Origin: Isoetes engelmannii
Lineage: Eukaryota; Streptophyta; Lycopodiopsida; Isoetales; Isoetaceae
Assembly (NCBI GenBank): GCA_011763485.2
Contig: JAANSK020111127.1
Location: forward strand, 39,927 to 103,926
DNA: 64,000 nt
Direction of reading: 5' to 3'
Positions 57,681 through 64,000 of the stretch are shown piece by piece; the stretch's first letter is position 1, and each line of letters starts with the position of its first letter. Made by a program: the position numbers and the translations under genes. The notes under the pieces are model-generated. The model made no database searches and was not told the DNA's origin. It saw only the letters and a program-made list of their open reading frames with translations.

Positions 57681-57710
57681 AAGACCTCTCTTCGGAGAGG
57701 TCTTTCTTTT
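57681..57710 (+). terminator. Common UUCG terminator
   Basis: AAGACCTCTC-TTCG-GAGAGGTC then TTTCTTTT. Confidence 0.9.
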
Positions 57711-57754
57711 GGTGGGGCCGCTACACTTTCGAGCTCCCCCCGACGAGCCGCGCC

Positions 57755-58171
57755 ATGTCACGAGCCGAGAACCGCACCCAGATGATGGATCGCCTCGGCG
57801 CCGTGCAGCTCAACACCGTCTGGAGCTGGTGTGCCGTCAATGAAGACAAGCGCCAGGTGTTCTTCAGCATCTGGACGGATAACCTGGTGAAGACGGCAGC
57901 CCCCAGGACCTACCTGATCCAGGCGCCGGACTGGGGAGTCAATGAGGCAGGCCGAAAGTCGCCCGCCCGCAACGACCAGGACGTCAAGCTGGGCCTGGTC
58001 TTCGATGGCGGCTACGAGCCCTTCGGCTATTTCATCGAAGCCCGTGATCCGACTGCCGAGCCGCGCGAGATCGCCATGACGATGACGTCGTTCTACGTCC
58101 GTTTGAAGCTGTGGAAGACCGACGACGGCACGGTGCTTGGTCAGATGCTCGAGAGGATCGCGGTCGACTAG
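57755..58171 (+). CDS. Hypothetical protein, 138 aa
   Basis: VWSWCAVNEDKRQVFFSIWTD, SPARNDQDVKLGLVF and PFGYFIEARDPTAEPREIA look like a conserved family of unknown function met in restriction-rich and mobile regions. Alpha/beta, no membrane part. It lies just ahead of the SNF2 gene on the same strand. Confidence 0.55.
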   Translation: MSRAENRTQMMDRLGAVQLNTVWSWCAVNEDKRQVFFSIWTDNLVKTAAPRTYLIQAPDWGVNEAGRKSPARNDQDVKLGLVFDGGYEPFGYFIEARDPTAEPREIAMTMTSFYVRLKLWKTDDGTVLGQMLERIAVD

Positions 58172-58236
58172 GGTCGTTGTCATCCAGGGCTAAACCTGGC
58201 GGATACCGTCGGTGATCAACCGCCGCGGTTTCGCAC

Positions 58237-60300
58237 ATGCTCGCCTTCGATGCCGAAGTTACCGACCTTCCGGTCCAAGTTCCCGATTGGTCGACCGAAG
58301 CATTCCGTGAACGCCATGAGAAGGGCGTCGCGGCCGTCGGCCGGTGGCTGGTCAATCCGATCTACGACGGGTACTTCTACGGGCTGAGATTCCCTTACTG
58401 CCCGGCCGCCAAGGACATCGCCAAGGCGAAGCTCAATGCGATGTTCCACAAGGGGGAGGACACCCTCTACAAGAACTACTGGCTCTTGCCGCGGACCATG
58501 CTCGAGTCCGCGCCCGGGGCGGTGCAGGAGATGCTCAACGCGGCCGGCGTGAAGGCCGACCCGTTCGCCCTTGCGACCTACCTTGCGGCGAAGGCGAACC
58601 TGGAGACCCAGGCGTTCAACACCGCAGTACGCGTGAAGATGTACCAGCTCGACGACGGGTGCAGCCTGGTCAAGTTCGACGGCTGGTACCCGCCCTGCAG
58701 GGACTACCTCAAGGAAGGCTGCAAGGCCCGCTGGGTCGAAGGGGTCAGAGCGTGGAAGGTCAGCGAAGACATCTCGCTGATCAGCATCCAGCTTGGCCTG
58801 ATGAACGAGTGCTCGCTCAACGACGTCCAGATCGAGTCGGTTCCCGGGGTCTTCTCGCTGAGCAAGGGCGGGGTCGGTGGCGGCGACGGCCTGATCGCCA
58901 AGATGAACCTCGGCAACGTCGAGGCGGCGCCAGGCCAAGGTGTCCGTCTTGAAGAGGGAGATTCCGGCTTCTTGACTCGCCATTCGAGCGGGATCGAGTG
59001 GACCCATCTCACCGAGCAGCAGATCCTCGAGGCGATCAAGAACAGCCATCTGAAGGATGTGCTGGCAAAGCATCAGCAGCGGGGCGTGGTCTTCATGGCG
59101 GCGCGCAAGGGGGCCGCAAACTTCGGTGAACAAGGCACCGGCAAGACGCGTCCTACCGCGGCGGCCGCGTCGCTGGTGGCCCTGGGCAAGCGGAAGCTGA
59201 TCATGGCCCCGATCAACCTGCTGCTGGGTTGGCGCGACGAGATCAACGTCATCCAGCCGGGCGCCAAGATCTCCGTCGGCAAGTACACCGAGGACGCTGA
59301 GTGGGTGATCCTCAATCCCGCGAAGATTCCGAAGGCGACCGAACACGCCAGCAAGTTCGGGGTGCTTATCGTCGATGAAGCGCACGAGATCAAGAACGAA
59401 GGTGCGCTGCGCACGCAGCACATCATGGATGTGGCCACACAGATCAATGTGGTCTACACCCTCACCGGCACGCCGATCCCGAATCGCGAAGTCGAGCTGA
59501 TCAGCCTCCTCAAGATCACCCGACACCCGCTGGGGAACTTGAGCCGCAAGGAGTTCCGAGACCGCTTCACCGGCAGCTCCGAACAGCGCGCGATCCTGTC
59601 CGACGCAATCCGGGATTGGCACATCCGCGATCTCAAGGCGCGGGTCCTGCACCTGCCGCCCAAGCAGCGCAACGTCATCCGGATCAAGCCGACCCGTGTG
59701 TTCGCCAAGGCCTACAACGCCCTGCTCGAAAGCACGGACAACCCGATGGCGAAGCGCCACAAGATGATGGCGCTGCTCGAGGACTTCAAACTGAAGTGGG
59801 CGATGCGCTACGTGCGGGGCATGCCCAAGCACGAGAAGGCCATCATCTTCAGCGAGTACCTCGAATCGGTCGACGAAATCACCGAAGCCTGCAAGCGGTC
59901 GAGGATCGGCTCGGTCGCGGCCACCGGCACCAGGCAGAAGATGGAAGAGCGCTACCAGGCGGTGGTGTCCTTCCGCGAGAACAACCGCATCCGGGTCTAT
60001 GCCGGCACCATCAAGTCGAACAACGCCGGCCTGAACCTGCAGCGCGGCAACCACAGCATCTTTCTGAGCCTTCCGTGGACCGCCGCGCTTCTGCAGCAGG
60101 CGGAAGATCGCCAGCATCGCCTGGGGCAGACCTCCCCGGTCTTCGTGAACATCCCGGTGGTCGAAGGCGCCGTCGACGAGGCGATGATCGACATCCTGAA
60201 CTACAAGGCAGCCCTCTCTCAGGAGGTCCTGGATCGTGAAGTGGCGGAGGACAACCAGCGCAAGTTCGAGCAGCTGATCAAGACGGCCCGCCGGATCTGA
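58237..60300 (+). CDS. SNF2/Rad54-family helicase
   Basis: 687 residues. FGEQGTGKTR (about 298) is motif I, LIVDEAHEIKNEG (about 376) motif II, TLTGTPIPNR motif III, and QQAEDRQHRLGQTSPV motif VI of SNF2 ATPases. The N-terminal 250 residues are an uncharacterised extra domain. Such enzymes translocate on double-stranded DNA and occur in defence systems and large phages. GATACCG at 58202 precedes the start; no strong ribosome site. Confidence 0.88.
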   Translation: MLAFDAEVTDLPVQVPDWSTEAFRERHEKGVAAVGRWLVNPIYDGYFYGLRFPYCPAAKDIAKAKLNAMFHKGEDTLYKNYWLLPRTMLESAPGAVQEMLNAAGVKADPFALATYLAAKANLETQAFNTAVRVKMYQLDDGCSLVKFDGWYPPCRDYLKEGCKARWVEGVRAWKVSEDISLISIQLGLMNECSLNDVQIESVPGVFSLSKGGVGGGDGLIAKMNLGNVEAAPGQGVRLEEGDSGFLTRHSSGIEWTHLTEQQILEAIKNSHLKDVLAKHQQRGVVFMAARKGAANFGEQGTGKTRPTAAAASLVALGKRKLIMAPINLLLGWRDEINVIQPGAKISVGKYTEDAEWVILNPAKIPKATEHASKFGVLIVDEAHEIKNEGALRTQHIMDVATQINVVYTLTGTPIPNREVELISLLKITRHPLGNLSRKEFRDRFTGSSEQRAILSDAIRDWHIRDLKARVLHLPPKQRNVIRIKPTRVFAKAYNALLESTDNPMAKRHKMMALLEDFKLKWAMRYVRGMPKHEKAIIFSEYLESVDEITEACKRSRIGSVAATGTRQKMEERYQAVVSFRENNRIRVYAGTIKSNNAGLNLQRGNHSIFLSLPWTAALLQQAEDRQHRLGQTSPVFVNIPVVEGAVDEAMIDILNYKAALSQEVLDREVAEDNQRKFEQLIKTARRI

Positions 60301-60303
60301 AAT

Positions 60304-60329
60304 GAAAAACCCCTCGAGATGAGGGGTTT
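60304..60329. terminator. Bidirectional intrinsic terminator
   Basis: AAACCCCTC, GAGAT, GAGGGGTTT between convergent genes. Confidence 0.85.
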
Positions 60330-60338
60330 GAATGTGGC

Positions 60339-60605
60339 CTATGAGCAGTAGCGGCAGGCACACGGTTCACCGTTCGGGCCCGTGGGTGCCTTGATGACCT
60401 TCACCATGCAGCCGCCATGTTCCAGCGATGGCAGTGCAGCATGGGTGAAGACCGTGTAGCCGATGCACCAAGTCTTCCAGCCCTTCGACTTCGCCTTCTC
60501 TGCAAATGCTTCTGCCTGTGCTTCGGTTTCGGTCTCGAAATCGAAGATGCGCCAGGTGTGGTCGGACATCACCACCCCCTCCTGTACCGGATGAACGATC
60601 AGCAT
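60339..60605 (-). CDS. Hypothetical protein, 88 aa
   Basis: MSDHTWRIFDFETETEAQAE is followed by a helical stretch and a late cysteine pair (CACRYC). Two starts are plausible: 60605 (used; AGGGAGG with GATACCG and GTCAACA upstream) and 60569 (CAGGAGG). Unrecognised. Confidence 0.55.
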   Translation of the reverse strand: MLIVHPVQEGVVMSDHTWRIFDFETETEAQAEAFAEKAKSKGWKTWCIGYTVFTHAALPSLEHGGCMVKVIKAPTGPNGEPCACRYCS

Positions 60606-60709
60606 CCAGAAAGCCTCCCTTGCTTGTTGACGGGCGGCGGTATCGCTCCCGGATTGTTGCTCAGGGTCTCAAGAGGGCGGCAAATGCGATTGTTTATGAG
60701 GGAAGCCAC

Positions 60710-60731
60710 CTGTACAGTTTTCAATGTACAG
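60710..60731. promoter_or_regulatory. Inverted repeat before the recombinase, possible res-like site
   Basis: CTGTACA, 8 bases, TGTACAG, 17 bases before the serine recombinase start. Such repeats can be resolvase binding sites or operators. Confidence 0.4.
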
Positions 60732-60747
60732 ATTAGGCCCCTTTTTG

Positions 60748-61353
60748 ATGCGAATCGGCTACGCCTGCCCATCTAGGCTGGACCAGCACCCCGAGCGTCA
60801 GCTCGAGGCGCTGTCGGCTGCCGGGTGCGGTCAGGTGTTCCAGGAAGACGCATTCGGGAAGCCGCTCGATCGGGTGCAACTTGAGGCCTGTTTGCGGGCC
60901 CTGCGAACCGGCGACACCCTGGTCGTCTGGCGGCTCGATCGACTCGCCCAATCGCTGAAGGGCCTCGTCGAAATCGTTCACGGACTCGAAGGTCGCGGCA
61001 TCGGCTTCCAGTCGCTGACCGAGGCGATCGACTCGACCAAGCCTGGCGGCCAACCGGTCTTCCACGTGTTCGGCGCTTTGGCCGCCTTCGAACACAACCT
61101 CATCCGTGATCGCACGCTCGTTGGGATGGCAGCCGCTCGCGCTCGAGGCCGAGTCGGTGGCCGCCGGCCCAAGCTGACCAAGGCAGACGTCCGCAAGGCA
61201 TTGGCGATGCTCAAGGACCCCAGGATGACCAAGACCGAGGTGGCCACCCACTTCGGCATCTCAAGAGTAACGCTCAATGCGGCGCTGGAACGTGCGGCCC
61301 CTCCGCAGTTCCGTTCTGCCGTCCAGAAGAACCATCAGGAGGATCAGGGTTGA
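60748..61353 (+). CDS. Serine recombinase, resolvase/invertase family
   Basis: 201 residues. MRIGYACPSRLDQHPERQLE has the catalytic Ser9 in an altered YxxxS motif; RRALRTGDTLVVWRLDRLAQ-like residues about 55-70 (VWRLDRLAQS) and VFGALAAFEHNLIRDRT are the usual catalytic-domain blocks. A C-terminal HTH (KTEVATHFGISRVTLNAAL) binds DNA. Its stop overlaps the hsdM TTG start, so it is co-translated with the restriction locus. Confidence 0.85.
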   Translation: MRIGYACPSRLDQHPERQLEALSAAGCGQVFQEDAFGKPLDRVQLEACLRALRTGDTLVVWRLDRLAQSLKGLVEIVHGLEGRGIGFQSLTEAIDSTKPGGQPVFHVFGALAAFEHNLIRDRTLVGMAAARARGRVGGRRPKLTKADVRKALAMLKDPRMTKTEVATHFGISRVTLNAALERAAPPQFRSAVQKNHQEDQG

Positions 61354-62939
61354 CCGACACCGAATTCAAAGCGCTGCTGTGGGAGTCCGCGAACAAGCTG
61401 CGCGGCGCCATGTCGGCTGCGGAGTACAAGTTCCCAGTATTGGGCCTCGTGTTCCTCAAGTATGTGAGCGACATCTTCGAGGCGCAGAGGCTTGTGATCA
61501 GGGGAAGGCTCGAAGACCCGAAGTCCGAGATGTACATGCCCGCGGACATGCTGGAGGACGCCTTCGCGACCCTTTCTGAAGACCGAGACAGCTACACCCA
61601 GGACAACGTGTTCTGGATTCCCGAGGAAGCTCGGTACAACACGCTGCTGAAGCAGGCGGCCGATCCGAAGGTCGGCAAGCTGCTCGACGATGCCATGGCA
61701 GCCGTCGAGCGCGAGAACGAGAAGCTCCGTGGCGTCCTGTACCGCGACTTTGCGCGTCTGCCGCTTGAAGAAGGGGTTCTGGGCGACCTGATGCAGATCG
61801 TCGCGAAGATGAAGTTCGATCCTTCGAAGGATGGATCGCGGGACGTCTTCGGTGAGGTCTACGAATACTTCCTCGGCAACTTCGCCCTCGCTGAGGGTCA
61901 GCGTGCTGGCCAGTTCTACACGCCGCGCTCGGTCGTCAGCGTGCTCGTGGAAATCCTCGCTCCGTTTTCCGGCCGAATCTACGATCCTGCCTGCGGCTCT
62001 GGCGGCATGTTCGTGTACTCCGAGCGCTTCGTCGAAGCCCATGGGGGAAAGAAGGGTCAGGTGGCGATCTACGGACAGGAGCTGTCTGCCACCACCCGCA
62101 AGCTGGCGTGCATGAACCTCGCCATTCGCGGCATCGACTACGACATGGGCAAGTCCCATGGCGACACCTTCTTCAACGACCAGCACCCCGACTTGCGTGC
62201 CGACTACGTGCTGGCCAACCCGCCCTTCAACATCAAGGGCTGGGGTTCAGAGAAGTTGGCGCAGGACCCGCGCTGGAAGTTCGGCGTGCCGCCAGACGGC
62301 AACGCCAACTACGCCTGGCTGCAACACATGTACGCGCGCCTGTCTGCCAACGGCCGCGCCGCCATCGTGCTCGCCAATGGGTCGATGACCACCAACACCG
62401 GCGGCGAGGGGGACATCCGCGCCGCCATGGTCAAGGCCGATGCCGTGGAGTGCATGGTGGCGCTGCCGGGTCAGCTTTTCGCCAACACCCAGATTCCGGC
62501 CTGCCTGTGGTTCCTCTCGCGCAATAAGGCAGCGGGCAAGAACGGCAAGCAGGACCGGCGCAAGCAGGTTCTGTTCATCGACGCCCGCAAGCTCGCCGTG
62601 CTCATTGCCGGCTCGCGTAAGCAGAAGGAGTTCTCCGAGGCCGAGATTCGCCAGATCGCCCAGACTTACCACAACTGGCGCGGTACCCAGTGGGCCGAAG
62701 ACAGCTACGAGGACGTTCCCGGCTACTGCAAATCAGCAATGCTGGCCGAGATCGAACAGCACGGCTTCGCGCTCACGCCAGGACGCTATGTCGGAGCGAC
62801 GGATGTTGAAGATGACGATGTGCTGTTTGAAGAGCGGATGGCGGAGCTGACCGGTGAATTGTCCCGCCTTCTGTCGCGCGGGGAACGTCTCGAAGCCGAA
62901 ATCAAGGAAAACATGGTTCGCATCGGCCATGGCATTTGA
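61350..62939 (+). CDS. hsdM: Type I restriction-modification methyltransferase subunit
   Basis: 529 residues, normal for HsdM. N-terminal LRGAMSAAEYKFPVLGLVFLK, SAM motif I YDPACGSGGMF (about 211) and motif IV LANPPFN (about 289) show an N6-adenine methyltransferase. TTG start after AGGAGGATCAGGG, within the recombinase stop. Forms the modification complex with HsdS; hsdR, if present, lies beyond the window. Confidence 0.93.
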   Translation: MTDTEFKALLWESANKLRGAMSAAEYKFPVLGLVFLKYVSDIFEAQRLVIRGRLEDPKSEMYMPADMLEDAFATLSEDRDSYTQDNVFWIPEEARYNTLLKQAADPKVGKLLDDAMAAVERENEKLRGVLYRDFARLPLEEGVLGDLMQIVAKMKFDPSKDGSRDVFGEVYEYFLGNFALAEGQRAGQFYTPRSVVSVLVEILAPFSGRIYDPACGSGGMFVYSERFVEAHGGKKGQVAIYGQELSATTRKLACMNLAIRGIDYDMGKSHGDTFFNDQHPDLRADYVLANPPFNIKGWGSEKLAQDPRWKFGVPPDGNANYAWLQHMYARLSANGRAAIVLANGSMTTNTGGEGDIRAAMVKADAVECMVALPGQLFANTQIPACLWFLSRNKAAGKNGKQDRRKQVLFIDARKLAVLIAGSRKQKEFSEAEIRQIAQTYHNWRGTQWAEDSYEDVPGYCKSAMLAEIEQHGFALTPGRYVGATDVEDDDVLFEERMAELTGELSRLLSRGERLEAEIKENMVRIGHGI

Positions 62940-63987
62940 TCCGAACCGAGTTGAATGTGTAGGTGATCTCGTTTCGCTTCAGCGAGGGACCACATACAAA
63001 AGCAAGCTGCTGGGCTTCCCCGGTCCGACCTTGCTGGGGCTGGCGTCAATTGAACGCGGCGGCGGCTTTCGTTCTGACAATCTCAAGACCTACGGGGGCG
63101 AGTCCCCGGAAAAGCTCTTGCTGCGGCCCGGAGACCTATTTGTTTCGCTAAAAGATGTAACTCAAGCAGCGCACTTGCTGGGCGCGGTAGCGCGAGTACC
63201 AGAGGGGATTCTTGGCCGTCTCACTCAAGACACCGTAAAGCTACAGATGCCCGAAGTTCCGGCTGACTGGAAGTCTTATCTGTACTGGATACTGCGCACT
63301 TCCGAGTACCGTGCGTACTGCAAGGCAAACTCAATGGGGACGACAAATCTCTCGCTTTCCCGAGATGACTTTCTGGCATTTCCTGTGCCTCCGCTGTCAG
63401 TGGAACGCAAGGTTGTACTGTCGACACTTGAATCGATCGAGTTCCGAATCGACAACAATCGCGCGCTCGCCGCCAACCTCGAAGCCATTGCGCGCGCGTT
63501 GTTCCAGTCGTGGTTCGTGGACTTCGACCCCGCACGCGCCAAGGCCGCTGGCGAAACCCCACCGAGCCTCGCCCCTGACCTGGCCGCTTTGTTCCCGGAT
63601 CGGTTCGTGGACAGCGAGCTGGGGGAGATTCCTGAGGGGTGGAACGCAGCGACGTTGGCCGATGTGTGCTCGCTGAACCCCGAATCGTGGACGGGGCGAA
63701 AACACCCCGAACAGATCGAGTACGTAGACCTTGCGAACGTCAAGGCTGGAGAAGTGGAGAACAGGGCATCGTACTCGTGGGAAGAGTCACCGAGTCGGGC
63801 TCGGCGTGTGCTGCGAGCCGGAGACACGATTGTCGGTACCGTGCGGCCAGGTAATCGATCCTTCGCATTGATCGCAGAGGACGGGTTAACTGGAAGCACC
63901 GGGTTTGCGGCGTTGCGACCTAAGGAATCTCTGAATATCCCGCGCGCAATAGAGTCATGGGCTGTGAATCTCGGCCGAAGCCGTTGA
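62929..63987 (+). CDS. hsdS: Type I specificity subunit, apparently truncated
   Basis: 352 residues; usual length is 400 or more. First target-recognition domain and conserved region (SIEFRIDNNRALAANLEAIA, ALFQSWFVDFDPARAKA) are complete. The second domain starts (GEIPEGWNAATLADVCS) and reaches GSTGFAALRPKE, then the frame runs into ESWAVNLGRSR and stops. A frameshift or recombination near 63930 is likely. Starts inside the hsdM stop region (11-base overlap). Confidence 0.85.
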   Translation: MAFDPNRVECVGDLVSLQRGTTYKSKLLGFPGPTLLGLASIERGGGFRSDNLKTYGGESPEKLLLRPGDLFVSLKDVTQAAHLLGAVARVPEGILGRLTQDTVKLQMPEVPADWKSYLYWILRTSEYRAYCKANSMGTTNLSLSRDDFLAFPVPPLSVERKVVLSTLESIEFRIDNNRALAANLEAIARALFQSWFVDFDPARAKAAGETPPSLAPDLAALFPDRFVDSELGEIPEGWNAATLADVCSLNPESWTGRKHPEQIEYVDLANVKAGEVENRASYSWEESPSRARRVLRAGDTIVGTVRPGNRSFALIAEDGLTGSTGFAALRPKESLNIPRAIESWAVNLGRSR

Positions 63988-64000
63988 ATTGGCGATTTTC

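Noticed and set aside
58216-60363. 715-codon open frame antisense to the SNF2 gene
   Set aside because: Shadow of a high-GC gene with clear helicase motifs on the other strand.
61344-62186. 280-codon minus-strand frame opposite hsdM
   Set aside because: Antisense shadow of unmistakable HsdM motifs.
1-64000. Replication origin with iterons
   Set aside because: No tandem iterons, DnaA-box cluster or initiator gene seen; it presumably lies outside the window.

Overview
The window (about 60% GC) looks like part of a large, low-copy plasmid or megaplasmid of a gammaproteobacterium. It opens with the end of parA, a complete parB and a consensus parS site. It has no rRNA or ribosomal protein genes and no replication initiator or conjugation genes. 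It is packed with small overlapping accessory genes, a large tRNA array, and defence or anti-defence genes. Most tRNA genes encode their own CCA, as in gammaproteobacteria. From memory, the nearest precedent is the pMPPla107-like Pseudomonas megaplasmids, which carry near-complete tRNA sets; this is a hypothesis, not a demonstrated match.

Layout. 0-1.5 kb: parABS. 1.7-11.1 kb: a minus-strand block of nucleic-acid metabolism genes: a phosphatase, a nucleotidase, RNase HI, DUF4326, a uracil-DNA-glycosylase-like protein, a GHKL ATPase fused to a zincin-type metalloprotease motif, a sigma-region-4/nuclease fusion, and an RNA-repair pair (HD-Pnk and RNA ligase). 11.3-11.9 kb: an HNH nuclease. 12.2-27.8 kb: about 40 minus-strand tRNA genes covering all 20 amino acids. 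Among them sit small genes, an AraC-type regulator, a secreted esterase, a peptidyl-tRNA-hydrolase-like gene and an AT-rich homing-endonuclease-like gene. 29-43 kb: short gene units: HU/IHF, a DNA cytosine methyltransferase, a ParDE-type toxin-antitoxin pair, thymidylate synthase, DUF5131, an XF1762-like acetyltransferase and membrane proteins. 42.7-47.3 kb: SbcD-SbcC with a ClpP-like membrane protein. 50-52.7 kb: a histone-H1-like protein, a cas-less two-spacer CRISPR-like mini-array, and a circularly permuted two-piece tmRNA. 52.7-60.6 kb: a WYL-regulated two-gene module, ArdB antirestriction and a SNF2 helicase. 60.7-64 kb: a serine recombinase coupled to type I hsdM/hsdS, with hsdS ending early.

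How it fits together. The tRNA set, tmRNA, peptidyl-tRNA hydrolase-like protein and RNA ligase/HD-Pnk pair suggest an element that supplies and repairs its own translation machinery, possibly against host tRNA nucleases or codon mismatch (inference). The methyltransferase, ArdB, hsdMS and mini-CRISPR array point to conflict with host and rival elements.

Regulation is strikingly uniform. More than 20 genes on both strands are preceded by GATACC(G/T), then about 7-10 bases later GTCAACA, then a strong Shine-Dalgarno sequence. Several end in the same UUCG-loop terminator (8 copies). A second motif, ATTG-N10-CAAT-like, lies before another set of genes.
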